This document shows, piece after piece, positions 19,054 through 28,096 of a DNA stretch of 64,000 nucleotides. Numbering within the stretch: position 1 is the first letter of the stretch; every line of letters begins with the position of its first letter. A program made the translations under genes and the position numbers. The stretch is from the NCBI RefSeq assembly GCF_006439335.1, contig NZ_SAWY01000003.1, forward strand, positions 124,001 through 188,000, written 5' to 3'. The notes below the pieces were generated by a model. The model was not told the origin of the DNA. It saw only the letters and a list, made by a program, of their open reading frames with translations, and did no database searches. The stretch is from Litorilituus lipolyticus. GTDB taxonomy: Bacteria; Pseudomonadota; Gammaproteobacteria; Enterobacterales; Alteromonadaceae.

Positions 19054-20932
19054 CCGCCATATCACCTTTAGTTTGCAACCACTCTTTACGGTCACCACTT
19101 CTTTTTTTAGACAATAACATGTCCATCAGTTCCATCGTATCGCTGTGCTCATCAACGGTAAGTTGTACTAAACGACGCGTATTTGGGTCCATGGTCGTTT
19201 CTCGCAGCTGCATTGGGTTCATTTCGCCCAAGCCTTTAAAGCGCTGGACATTAACTTTACCGCGTTTTTTCTCTGCTTCTATACGATCTAATATGCCATC
19301 TTTTTCTGCCTCATCAAGGGCATAAAAAACTTCTTTTGCTAAATCAATTCGATACAGAGGTGGCATTGCCACATAAACATGACCAGCTTGTACTAAAGGT
19401 AAGAAGTGCTGAGTAAATAAAGCGCATAACAAAGTCGCAATATGCAGCCCATCAGAATCCGCATCGGCTAAGATACAAATCTTACCGTACCTTAATTCAG
19501 ATAAATCATCATTATCAGGGTCAATACCTAAAGCGACAGAAATATCGTGGACTTCTTGAGAGGCGAGAATTTGTCCAGAGTCAACTTCCCAAGTATTAAG
19601 TATTTTACCTCTAAGGGGCATGATGGCTTGAAACTCTCGATCTCTTGCTTGTTTTGCACTACCGCCAGCAGAGTCACCTTCCACTAAAAAGAGTTCTGTT
19701 CTCTTAATATCTTGGCTACCACAATCGGTGAGTTTTCCAGGAAGAGCAGGTCCTTGAGTTATTTTTTTACGAACTACTTTTTTGCTCGCACGCATACGTT
19801 TTTGCGCATTACTAATACAAAACTCAGCTAATGCTTCAGCAATATCAGTATGCTCATTTAGCCATAAACTAAAAGCATCCTTAACAACCCCAGTGACAAA
19901 AGCTGCGCACTGCCTTGACGATAAACGCTCTTTCGTTTGTCCTGCAAACTGTGGGTCTTGCATTTTTATCGACAAAATATAACTACATTTGTCCCAAATA
20001 TCGTCAGGGGTTAATTTAACACCACGCGGAATAATATTACGAAATTCACAAAATTCTCGCATTGATTCTAACAAACCTTGGCGTAAGCCATTAACATGCG
20101 TGCCACCAGCAATGGTTGGTATCAAGTTAACGTAACTTTCACCAATTCCCTCACCGCCTTCAGGTAACCAAGTAACGGCCCAATCAACAGCTTCATGTTG
20201 TGACGAAAAGCTGCCAACAAACGGCTCTTCAGGTAAGTTAACATAACCTTTTACTGATTCTTTTAAATAATCTGTGAGGCCATCTTCATAGCACCATTGA
20301 TATTTTTTATCTTCCGTTTTGTCATGGAATTTAATCGTTAAGCCAGGACATAAAACGGCTTTAGCCTTAAGTAAGTGTGTTAAACGTAATACAGAAAATT
20401 TAGGTGAATCGAAATAACTGGCGTCAGGCCAAAATTTAACTTTAGTACCAGTATTACGTTTGCCAACCGTACCTGTTTCTTTTAGCTCTTCAACTTTATC
20501 GCCATTTTCAAAGGCCATTTCAAAGAGTTTGCCTTCTCGTTTAACAGTAACATCAACACGTGTTGATAAGGCATTAACAACTGAAATACCCACACCATGT
20601 AAACCACCAGAAAACTGGTAATTTTTATTGGAGAACTTACCACCTGCATGTAATTTACTAAAAATTAATTCAACCCCCGAAACCCCCTCTTCAGGATGAA
20701 CATCAGTCGGCATACCACGACCATCATCAATCACCTCTAAAGATTGGTCTTTATCGAGTATGACTAATATATTTTGTGCATGACCCGCTAATGCTTCATC
20801 GACTGAGTTATCGATAACCTCTTGGCCTAAGTGATTAGGGCGGGTAGTATCGGTATACATTCCAGGACGTCGGCGAACAGGTTCTAAGCCGCTAAGGACT
20901 TCAATGGATTCGGAATTATATTGGTCAGTCAT
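19046..20932 (-). CDS. parE: DNA topoisomerase IV subunit B
   Basis: 628 residues, the normal length. ParE is the ATPase half of topoisomerase IV. The GHKL ATP-binding site is clear (EVIDNSVDEALAGHA, DDGRGMPTDVHP, GGLHGVGISVVNALS), and the TOPRIM domain shows EGDSAGGSAKQARDR and the acidic DADSDGLHI in place of the usual metal-binding motif. The C-terminus QRFKGLGEMNPMQL matches the family. It heads a minus-strand unit that continues into two diguanylate cyclases and parC. Upstream, yqiA, cpdA, yqiB and nudF occur on the same strand in the order known from E. coli. Confidence 0.97.
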   Translation of the reverse strand: MTDQYNSESIEVLSGLEPVRRRPGMYTDTTRPNHLGQEVIDNSVDEALAGHAQNILVILDKDQSLEVIDDGRGMPTDVHPEEGVSGVELIFSKLHAGGKFSNKNYQFSGGLHGVGISVVNALSTRVDVTVKREGKLFEMAFENGDKVEELKETGTVGKRNTGTKVKFWPDASYFDSPKFSVLRLTHLLKAKAVLCPGLTIKFHDKTEDKKYQWCYEDGLTDYLKESVKGYVNLPEEPFVGSFSSQHEAVDWAVTWLPEGGEGIGESYVNLIPTIAGGTHVNGLRQGLLESMREFCEFRNIIPRGVKLTPDDIWDKCSYILSIKMQDPQFAGQTKERLSSRQCAAFVTGVVKDAFSLWLNEHTDIAEALAEFCISNAQKRMRASKKVVRKKITQGPALPGKLTDCGSQDIKRTELFLVEGDSAGGSAKQARDREFQAIMPLRGKILNTWEVDSGQILASQEVHDISVALGIDPDNDDLSELRYGKICILADADSDGLHIATLLCALFTQHFLPLVQAGHVYVAMPPLYRIDLAKEVFYALDEAEKDGILDRIEAEKKRGKVNVQRFKGLGEMNPMQLRETTMDPNTRRLVQLTVDEHSDTMELMDMLLSKKRSGDRKEWLQTKGDMAVV

Positions 20933-21021
20933 AGCACTTTCTATTATTAGTTTTAATCTTTATGCTCCCTCAAGTTCTTGTAGAAGTCATAAAATTCATG
21001 AGTTGTTAATGCAGGTAAACT

Positions 21022-21627
21022 TTACTTTAATTGTAAAAAATCAGCAATAGCAGGTAAATGTTGTTCATAGTCAATAAAACTATGATCACCGCCTTGCTCA
21101 ACAATTAATTGGCAATATTGGTACTTAGTTGCAGCTTGTTGATAATCTAACACTTCATCGCCCGTTTGTACCATGACCAAATAATTATTTTTTTGTTCAC
21201 TGTCAATCTTAGGAGCAACTTGTTCTATTGCTTTAAGTTGATGCATATGCTGCTCTGTTACAAAGTACACTTCATCGGTATAAGGATTTTTCTGTTCACC
21301 GATATAATCACTTAATAATTTGTACGGTGTTACCGAAGGATTTATCAATACGGCTGGGATATCATATTTCTCACTTAAATAATTTGAGAAATATCCGCCC
21401 AATGAAGAACCAATTAGCGCCCAGCTATCTTTAGTGCTGTCTTCAGTACTTTGCTCGACAATATCTTCTAATTGTTGAAGGGCAGCACTTGGCGTGGTTG
21501 CAACTTGTGGACAGTGAAACACAACCTTAGGGTAATATTTTGCAAAAAAACCTCTGGTTTGTTCAGCTTTAATTGATAAAGGTGAAGAATTAAAGCCATG
21601 GATATATAAAATATGTTGTTGAGTCAT
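21022..21627 (-). CDS. yqiA: YqiA-type esterase
   Basis: 201 residues. An alpha/beta-hydrolase of the UPF0227/YqiA group: N-terminal ILYIHGFNSSPLSIKA, nucleophile elbow IGSSLGGYFSNYLSEKY (GSSLGG), INPSVTPY, and a C-terminal GGDHSFIDYE providing the catalytic His. E. coli YqiA hydrolyses short acyl esters such as palmitoyl-CoA and pNP-esters; the physiological substrate is unsettled. It sits between cpdA (25 bp upstream) and parE, as in E. coli. Confidence 0.9.
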   Translation of the reverse strand: MTQQHILYIHGFNSSPLSIKAEQTRGFFAKYYPKVVFHCPQVATTPSAALQQLEDIVEQSTEDSTKDSWALIGSSLGGYFSNYLSEKYDIPAVLINPSVTPYKLLSDYIGEQKNPYTDEVYFVTEQHMHQLKAIEQVAPKIDSEQKNNYLVMVQTGDEVLDYQQAATKYQYCQLIVEQGGDHSFIDYEQHLPAIADFLQLK

Positions 21628-21652
21628 TAAACACCTAATAAATTTTTTTTAC

Positions 21653-22444
21653 TTAACATGGCAATCTAACCACTTCAGTTTCTAACTGACCACCTTCAAA
21701 TAAAGAGAATATTCTATAAGCGGGGCCTAAAGCTAATGCAGACACGCCATCAACACTAGGGTCAAATTGTATCGATGTTGCTGGACAAGTATAAACATCT
21801 GCACTTTGGTAACTTCGCTGGTCCCCTTTATTTTGAGCGGGAAAATAATGTGCACCATGGACGTGCCCACAAGCTATTGCACGAATATTTTTGTGCTTAT
21901 TTATACATTGCCAGAAAGTAGCTTGATTTTCTAAACCATGTCGGTCGATAAAATAACCAACATTTACAGGGTGATGGTGCATCATCACTAACTGATGGCA
22001 TGACTGATTGATCACTTTGCTCAACCTTACCACTTCATCTTGGGCAAAGTAACCAGCGGGTGTATCGCTTTTACTATTCACTAACTGAATTTGCCAATTA
22101 TGCTTGGAAATAGTTTTATCTTGCTTAAATGGTTTATTCACTAAGAACTTATTTAATAAAGCTTGTTCATCGTGATTGCCTGCAAGAAAAAAACAGGGAA
22201 TAGTAATATTAGCAAGGGCAAAAGCATCAGCAAATTGCTGATAAGAAGCATCGCTATGATCTTGGGTTAAATCTCCAGTGAAAACTAGACAATCTATCTC
22301 GTCATTTTCTGCAATAGAAAAAAGAACTCGTTTTAAATTAGCTAAAACATCAACACCACAATGCAACTGGCCTTGCTCTGCAAATAAATGGCTATCTGAA
22401 ATTTGTACTACTTGAAGCGAAGGCTGCTGATTGTTTGCTAACAT
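21653..22444 (-). CDS. cpdA: 3',5'-cyclic AMP phosphodiesterase
   Basis: 263 residues, a class III cyclic-nucleotide phosphodiesterase with the calcineurin-like metal centre: ISDSHLF (D-x-H), GDLTQDHSD, AGNHDEQ, MMHHHPVNVG and CGHVHGA are all in order. It degrades cAMP and so tunes CRP-dependent control in the cytoplasm. The assignment is strengthened by position between yqiB-like and yqiA genes in the conserved nudF-yqiB-cpdA-yqiA-parE order. Confidence 0.93.
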   Translation of the reverse strand: MLANNQQPSLQVVQISDSHLFAEQGQLHCGVDVLANLKRVLFSIAENDEIDCLVFTGDLTQDHSDASYQQFADAFALANITIPCFFLAGNHDEQALLNKFLVNKPFKQDKTISKHNWQIQLVNSKSDTPAGYFAQDEVVRLSKVINQSCHQLVMMHHHPVNVGYFIDRHGLENQATFWQCINKHKNIRAIACGHVHGAHYFPAQNKGDQRSYQSADVYTCPATSIQFDPSVDGVSALALGPAYRIFSLFEGGQLETEVVRLPC

Positions 22445-22479
22445 ATTTACCGCGAATTCATTAAATAGAATTAAGAGAA

Positions 22480-22953
22480 CTAACTTTCAAGGACGACTTG
22501 CGTTTGCCCCATAGACAAACATAGATGAAGCCAATCGTGTAAAAACTGATTAATTTGCTGTTTTTCATCTTGCTGATGCATATGCTGATTAGGATAATCA
22601 TAGCGAGGCTTAATTTGTCTAACGTCTTGGCTTTTTATCACCTCCGCCATACGGGCATCATGATAGAGTCGAATCTCCATACGAGGTTTAAATAACTTAG
22701 CAATTTTTGCATCACTGATCGTTTTAATCGACTGCTGCTCAATAGTTACCACTGAGGTATAACGAGTAACTTCAATAATCTTAATACAATAAGCTAATGA
22801 CTCATTAATACAAAACTGACGTTGCTCATGAAGCTGTTCATTGCCAGCCAATAGCTTAGTTAAGAGCATGTAATTATTGGCACACAATGTCATCAAACTA
22901 ACAAGGTTAGGCTGATATTTCTTCTGTTTTTGTTTATTTGGAAAAAAACTCAT
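22480..22953 (-). CDS. yqiB: DUF1249 family protein
   Basis: 157 residues from the ATG at 22953, which has GGAGG just upstream; a GTG one codon earlier is also in frame. It matches YqiB (DUF1249) by the central pattern YTSVVTIEQ, RLYHDARMAEV and RYDYPNQHMHQQDEK, which are the conserved blocks of the family. No biochemical function is known. In many gammaproteobacteria, as here, it lies between nudF and cpdA, which hints at a nucleotide-related role but does not prove it. Confidence 0.88.
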   Translation of the reverse strand: MSFFPNKQKQKKYQPNLVSLMTLCANNYMLLTKLLAGNEQLHEQRQFCINESLAYCIKIIEVTRYTSVVTIEQQSIKTISDAKIAKLFKPRMEIRLYHDARMAEVIKSQDVRQIKPRYDYPNQHMHQQDEKQQINQFLHDWLHLCLSMGQTQVVLES

Positions 22954-23043
22954 CACCCTCCCCTTCTAAAGTATTAACGCATTGTAGGTGAACCTATTAA
23001 GTAAGTTTACCTTAATTTGATGTTTTACGGCACCAAGGATTAG

Positions 23044-23679
23044 TTATTTCAGTGTTTGATAGTTTAATGCGAGCCATTGCAAAGCGATAATAGTTGATGC
23101 GTTGGTTATTTTACCCGCTGATAATAAAGAAAAAGCTTCTTCTCTTGGCACAAGATGTAACAAAATATCTTCATTTTCCTCATCTAATCCAAATACGCCG
23201 CCAACCTCTACCTTAGTTGAGTCAATTTGAGCTAGATACAAATGAATGCACTCGCTCATTCCACCGGGGCTCGAAAGGTACTTCATCACAGGGGAAATAT
23301 CTTGTGCTCTAATATCAATATTTGCTTCTTCTTTAGCTTCACGTATCGCGACATCAATAGGGCTTTCATCTTTAGCAAACATGCCAGCAATAAATTCTAA
23401 TAACCAAGGATTCTCATTACTGCGCAAGGCACCTGGTCTAAACTGTTCAATTAATAAGACTTTATCTGCCTTAATATCGTATGGCATCAATACAACAGCA
23501 TCACCCCGTTCAAACATTTCTCGCTTGATAACTTGGCTAGTCTTTCCAGAAAAGAGCTTATGAGTTAACTGATAAACATTAATCGCAAAAAAGCCTTGGT
23601 ATTGAGTTTCAATTGACTTAATTTCTACGTCATTTTCATTGTACCTAAGCATAGGTGCATCAAGGTTATCATTAATCAC
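23044..23679 (-). CDS. nudF: ADP-ribose pyrophosphatase
   Basis: 211 residues, a Nudix hydrolase that splits ADP-ribose to AMP and ribose-5-phosphate. The N-terminal strand-swapped domain leads to the Nudix box around GMFAKDESPIDVAIREAKEE, with the catalytic REAKEE. The box normally ends EEAG; here it reads EEAN, a substitution at the last glycine that leaves the metal-binding glutamates intact. It is first in the nudF-yqiB-cpdA-yqiA run and divergent from tolC across 200 bp, just as in E. coli. Confidence 0.92.
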   Translation of the reverse strand: MINDNLDAPMLRYNENDVEIKSIETQYQGFFAINVYQLTHKLFSGKTSQVIKREMFERGDAVVLMPYDIKADKVLLIEQFRPGALRSNENPWLLEFIAGMFAKDESPIDVAIREAKEEANIDIRAQDISPVMKYLSSPGGMSECIHLYLAQIDSTKVEVGGVFGLDEENEDILLHLVPREEAFSLLSAGKITNASTIIALQWLALNYQTLK

Positions 23680-23881
23680 TTATTTATCCTTATTCAGGTT
23701 AATTTATCGAGTAAATCATCGATATTTAAAGTATTATGCTATGTTTATTACGCAAATATAATAATTTGTTACACTAGTAAACAGTTATTTTATTTGGTTA
23801 ATTTAAAAACTTCTGTAACATAGCCGAGTATAAAAACAAAATGTAATACGCGTGCATTTGCACACAAGGAATACCTTACTC

Positions 23882-25216
23882 ATGAAAAAATCATTAAGCA
23901 CCCTAATTATAGCCATTGCAGGTGCGCTATCTAGCACAAGTGCACAGGCAGATGACTTACTTACCGTATATCAACAAGCATTATTAAACGACCCTGTTGT
24001 TCTAAAAGCACAGGCTCAATTTAAAGTAGTGCAAGAAGATATTGTTCAAGCACGTGCAGTACTACTACCACAAATAAGTGCTAACGGCTCATACTCAGAT
24101 GGTGAACGTGAGTCATATAGCAGATTAACTGGAAATGTCTCAACTGTTGAGTTTAATAGCTTAGGCTATGGTGCTAATTTAAATATGCAATTGTACCATC
24201 ACGACAGCTGGTTACGTTTAGATAATGCTGAAAAATCAGCACATCAAAGCGACTTAACTTACCAAGTGGCAAAACAAGACTTAATTACCCGTGTAACAAA
24301 AGCTTACTTTGACTTATTAAGCACTAAAGATGATTTAGTGTTTGCAAAAGCAGAAAAAGAAGCCATTGCTCGTCAATTAGAGCAAACTAAACAACGTTTT
24401 TCGGTTGGATTAACGGCTATTACCGATGTGCATGAAGCTCAGGCACAATACGATAATGCCGTAACAGAAGAAATTCGTGCTGAAAATGCTATTTACCAAG
24501 CGGAAGAAGAACTCAGAGTTATTACCAATGCTTACCCGAAAAATGTGAGTGTGTTAAACACTGATCGTTTCAGTACTAGTTTACCATCACCAAGCAGTGC
24601 AGATGAGTGGCAAGTAAAAGCAGAAGCGAAAAACTTAGACTTAATTGCTGCAAAAGTTGGTATTGATATCGCTAAAGACAATATCAATATTGCTCGCTCT
24701 GGACACTACCCAACCCTTGATTTTGGCGCAAGTTACAACAGTAATGATGGCGAAACTGACGGTGTGGGTGGCCCTCGTTTAGATGACTACTCTGTGGGTG
24801 TTCAACTTAATGTACCAATTTATTCTGGTGGTGCTATTGAAAGCTCAGTACGAAAAGCACAAAACCAATTTGTTGCTGCAAGCCAAGACTTATCATTAAC
24901 ACACCGTAGTGTAGTTCGTACAACACGTAATGCTTATAACACTGTTATTGCGGGTATCTCAGCTATTAAAGCATTAGAGCAATCTGTATTAAGTGCTCAA
25001 AAAGCACTTGAGGCAACAGAAGCAGGTTTTGAAGTAGGTACACGTACTATTGTTGACGTATTAGACAGCACTCGTAACTTATATAACGCTAAGCGTAACC
25101 TTTCTTCAACACGTTATGGTTACATTCAAAATGTTTTATTATTAAAACGTGCTGCAGGTACCATTACAGAAGAAGACATCAATGCAATTAATTCTGGCCT
25201 GATGGCGCAAAATTAA
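23882..25216 (+). CDS. tolC: Outer-membrane efflux channel
   Basis: 444 residues from the ATG at 23882 (MKKSLSTLIIAIAGALSSTSAQA, a clear signal peptide); the frame extends to 23852 but those residues would precede the signal. Two structural repeats of the outer membrane factor family are visible, with LLTVYQQALLNDPVVLKAQAQ opening the first, QRFSVGLTAITDVHEAQAQYD in the first coiled-coil hairpin and its counterpart EVGTRTIVDVLDSTRNLYNAK in the second. TolC is the trimeric exit duct for RND pumps and type I secretion, so it could serve the C39-ABC/HlyD peptide exporter further along in the window. Followed by a strong terminator. Confidence 0.94.
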   Translation: MKKSLSTLIIAIAGALSSTSAQADDLLTVYQQALLNDPVVLKAQAQFKVVQEDIVQARAVLLPQISANGSYSDGERESYSRLTGNVSTVEFNSLGYGANLNMQLYHHDSWLRLDNAEKSAHQSDLTYQVAKQDLITRVTKAYFDLLSTKDDLVFAKAEKEAIARQLEQTKQRFSVGLTAITDVHEAQAQYDNAVTEEIRAENAIYQAEEELRVITNAYPKNVSVLNTDRFSTSLPSPSSADEWQVKAEAKNLDLIAAKVGIDIAKDNINIARSGHYPTLDFGASYNSNDGETDGVGGPRLDDYSVGVQLNVPIYSGGAIESSVRKAQNQFVAASQDLSLTHRSVVRTTRNAYNTVIAGISAIKALEQSVLSAQKALEATEAGFEVGTRTIVDVLDSTRNLYNAKRNLSSTRYGYIQNVLLLKRAAGTITEEDINAINSGLMAQN

Positions 25217-25243
25217 TGCTTAAAAGTAAAACTTCTTAATTAG

Positions 25244-25277
25244 AAAAGCGATTCATAGTTAATGAATCGCTTTTTTT
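25244..25277 (+). terminator. tolC terminator
   Basis: Stem AAAAGCGATTCAT (25244-25256) / ATGAATCGCTTTT (25262-25274), loop AGTTA, followed by more T residues. It is 28 bp after the tolC stop codon. Confidence 0.9.
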
Positions 25278-25388
25278 ATGTCTGCTTAGTACTCAACTTT
25301 CGCTGATAAGTACTTTCATGTTAATACTTGCTGTACATAAGTAATGAAGTGCAGAAAAATAGCTATCCTCATGAAGGAGCACTAACCA

Positions 25389-26414
25389 CTATGACTCTAT
25401 GGTGGCATAAAATAAGCAATCATTATTGGCAATATCCAACTTAGTCGTCGCCATAAACAATTGCAGTGATTGTTTCGTGTAAATACAACCATTCTTTAAA
25501 GTGAGTAATTGCAATAGCTGGTCGTTCCCTTGTTCATCTTTTGCTATTAACGGCAAATTATCACCTTTGTTATACCAGCCAATTAATTCTCCTGCAGGGG
25601 TTAACTGCTGATTAAGCCTTTCGATATCGGTTCTTACGGTAATATCTGCGGTTAGCAAAGCATAATCTCCAAACCCCAAGATAATCTCTGGTTTCAATTC
25701 AACACGACAAGGAAAACGGTGAATATCTACTTTGTCTGCATGATGATCAAAAATACAATCATTGCTTGTGTATTTTCCAACCCCTGCAATCGCCACTTGA
25801 TGAGATAACTGTTCAGTAGCACCACCGCACTCAATAGTGACAATGGGTGCTGAAAAATCTTGCTCCATAATCGCGCCAACATGCAAACCAGTGAGTATAA
25901 CCTTATTAGTAAACAGTGAAATTAAATCAAGTACTTTATCGTTATCAGACACAGAAACACCAAACGCGGGACTGCTGCCTGAGGTATTATGCAAATCAAT
26001 AATAGCTTCAGGATTAACTTCTCTAACTGCTTGTATAATTTGCTTAGCCCTTAAACTGATACAACTTTTTGGATCTTTGCTTAAATCAAAGTAGCGATTT
26101 AAATCTTGTGCTTCATATAAATAGCGATGAGAGAACTCAGGGCAAAGTTTCGCTGCCTCAGGGTTACAAACAATAAAGCGAATATTCACCGCAGGCTTTA
26201 CTTTCGCAATTAGCCATTGATGCAAGGCAATAAAACCAGAGGGCTCATTGCCATGAATTAATGTTGTAATAACCCGAGTACGTGTTTCATCAATGCCTTT
26301 GACATCAAAAATAGTTAAGCCGTTTAATTCTCGTAAAAAAGCTAGTGGATTACTATGAATATCGCTATTAAACGGCTCTTGAATATAGTTGGTTGTTCTT
26401 AGAAAGGTCTTCAT
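25389..26414 (-). CDS. Succinylglutamate desuccinylase/aspartoacylase-like hydrolase
   Basis: 341 residues. A zinc carboxypeptidase-like amidohydrolase of the AstE/AspA family: TLIHGNEPSG supplies the H-x-x-E zinc ligands, followed by DLNRYF and IIDLHNTSG with the third ligand, and a later VTIECGG with the catalytic Glu. It removes acyl or similar groups from amino-acid N-termini or small peptides. The start ATG at 26414 overlaps the TGA of the upstream ligase-like gene (ATGA), so the two are translationally coupled. No arginine-succinyltransferase genes accompany it, so an arginine catabolic (astE) role is unlikely; it more probably acts with the coupled ligase on a shared metabolite. Confidence 0.8.
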   Translation of the reverse strand: MKTFLRTTNYIQEPFNSDIHSNPLAFLRELNGLTIFDVKGIDETRTRVITTLIHGNEPSGFIALHQWLIAKVKPAVNIRFIVCNPEAAKLCPEFSHRYLYEAQDLNRYFDLSKDPKSCISLRAKQIIQAVREVNPEAIIDLHNTSGSSPAFGVSVSDNDKVLDLISLFTNKVILTGLHVGAIMEQDFSAPIVTIECGGATEQLSHQVAIAGVGKYTSNDCIFDHHADKVDIHRFPCRVELKPEIILGFGDYALLTADITVRTDIERLNQQLTPAGELIGWYNKGDNLPLIAKDEQGNDQLLQLLTLKNGCIYTKQSLQLFMATTKLDIANNDCLFYATIES

Positions 26415-27886
26415 AACCAACACCGATGCCATTCACTAATGGGTAATCCTTCGAGTTGATTAGCGTAAAATAGCTCGAGCATTTTTTCACAAGCTTCATC
26501 ATTAGGTAGAGAGTGACGTAAATGCTTTAAGGTATTTTTGGCCCAGCTGCCTCCTGTTACTCCTACAGACAACCTTTTTTGAATTATTTGTAAATATTTA
26601 TCACGCTCTTCACAGCTAACACCTAATGAATTTAAGCCGTCATTGGCAACCAGTAACATATCATCAATAACATTCTTAATAGGTACTTCAACAGGTTTGT
26701 TTTGATAGTTTTGCGGCCATAATATGGTGGCATCTAAGCCATTTTTTGCTGCTCGATAAAAGTTATAATTAGCAAACTGAAATGGAATTCTCGATAAGTA
26801 TTGTTCAATTTTTGGCGCTAAACCAACAGCCATACCAATAGCAAATGCCGCATTGGCGGTCATATCTAATGCCGTGGGACCTGCGGGTAATGCTCGAAAT
26901 TCAATGCGTACATGGCCTTTACCTGCTGGCGAATAAATGGGTCGATTCCAAGGCCAAGTCGTTCCCATATGAAAATTTAACTCCGCAAGTTCTGGATTGT
27001 GCTCATATGTTTTTTCAGGAAAAGTTTCAGGCATAATAGGTTGGTATAAATTTACTGTCTCAGAGAATAGCTCCCACGCACCTTTACGAACCCAGCCATG
27101 GCCAAAAGTTACTCGAGAAGGCTCACGCCAATTATTATGATCTGGCATTCGGCTATCGGTAGACTGCTTAAATAATGCCACACGTGTTTCATCCCAAGCA
27201 CAATTACCAAGAAAAACTCCGGAGTTTGCAGAAATAGCTAATGACATAGGTAAGCTAAGTTGAGCAGCATTAAAGGTATCAGCAAACTTATCTTTTTCTG
27301 TCATTAAATGTACTTGGAACGACGTATTAGCGCCTTCCGTACATAATTCTGAGGTATGAAAATCAATGGGCTCATCACCATCAATTTTAATATGAAATGG
27401 TTCGCCTCTAAGCTTACATAATTCTCGAGCAAGTGACTTATATCGCCCTAAATCTGTCATATAGCCATTGGATAAATGCTGCTCTGCCAATGTAGGTAAT
27501 ATGCCTATGGCAACAGGCCTTGTTCCAAGTTTTGCTGCCGTTGAATTTAAGTGGACAAACTTAGCTAAAATTTCTTGGGTAAGTTGACTAAAAGGCTTTC
27601 CTGCGGCTTTAACCGGTGAAAGATTTAATTCGAGATTATAAGTGTTTAGTTCAGATTGAAACTGTTCATCTTGCAGTAAGTCAAGCAACTCCAAGTTTAC
27701 TGGGCTTACTTGATGCTGAGCATTCATTAAGTATATTTCAAGCTCTGCACCAATATAAATATCACCTTGGCCAAAACTTGGTTTAGCAATAACTTGTTTT
27801 AAGGTATCAAGTTGATCATGAATTTTACGGTTAAATTTTTCATAATCATCTGCGCTATAATCTTGCTCAACAACATTACGCCCCAT
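26411..27886 (-). CDS. GCS2-family glutamate-cysteine ligase-like enzyme
   Basis: 491 residues. Resembles the GCS2 carboxylate-amine ligase family (PF04107; YbdK and plant-type GshA): IYIGAELEIYLMN is the glutamate/ATP-binding start, ELNLSPVKAAGKPFS and PFHIKIDGDEP follow, then TEGANTSFQVHLM, and AGKGHVRIEFRALPAGPTA. These enzymes join an amino acid to a carboxylate using ATP. It is longer than YbdK (about 370) by a C-terminal helical region. It is not assumed to make gamma-glutamylcysteine: the substrate is unknown. It is coupled through ATGA to an AstE-like hydrolase, suggesting a make-and-break pair for one amide-linked compound. Confidence 0.72.
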   Translation of the reverse strand: MGRNVVEQDYSADDYEKFNRKIHDQLDTLKQVIAKPSFGQGDIYIGAELEIYLMNAQHQVSPVNLELLDLLQDEQFQSELNTYNLELNLSPVKAAGKPFSQLTQEILAKFVHLNSTAAKLGTRPVAIGILPTLAEQHLSNGYMTDLGRYKSLARELCKLRGEPFHIKIDGDEPIDFHTSELCTEGANTSFQVHLMTEKDKFADTFNAAQLSLPMSLAISANSGVFLGNCAWDETRVALFKQSTDSRMPDHNNWREPSRVTFGHGWVRKGAWELFSETVNLYQPIMPETFPEKTYEHNPELAELNFHMGTTWPWNRPIYSPAGKGHVRIEFRALPAGPTALDMTANAAFAIGMAVGLAPKIEQYLSRIPFQFANYNFYRAAKNGLDATILWPQNYQNKPVEVPIKNVIDDMLLVANDGLNSLGVSCEERDKYLQIIQKRLSVGVTGGSWAKNTLKHLRHSLPNDEACEKMLELFYANQLEGLPISEWHRCWL

Positions 27887-28003
27887 ATCCTGCTCACCTT
27901 ATAGAATAACTATAAATAAAGATGGTATGTATTTAGATTATATGAAAAATAATATTTATTCTACTTAGACTTTAGTGGCTGAAAATAAGTAAATTTAACG
28001 TTT

Positions 28004-28033
28004 AAAAACCTACCAGTATGAATTACTGCTAGG
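28004..28033 (-). terminator. Probable terminator of the GT4 gene
   Basis: On the minus strand CCTAGCAGTA pairs with TACTGGTAGG (one mismatch), loop five bases, followed by TTTTT. It stands 64 bp beyond the glycosyltransferase stop codon. Confidence 0.6.
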
Positions 28034-28096
28034 TACTGAATTTAATGGTATGAAAAGGTAACTAGGTTAAGAAAAGTCACTGTCGATAAAAGCAAA

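Noticed and set aside
25389..26414. AstE of the arginine succinyltransferase pathway
   Set aside because: No astA, astB, astC or astD is nearby and the gene is coupled to a GCS2-like ligase instead.
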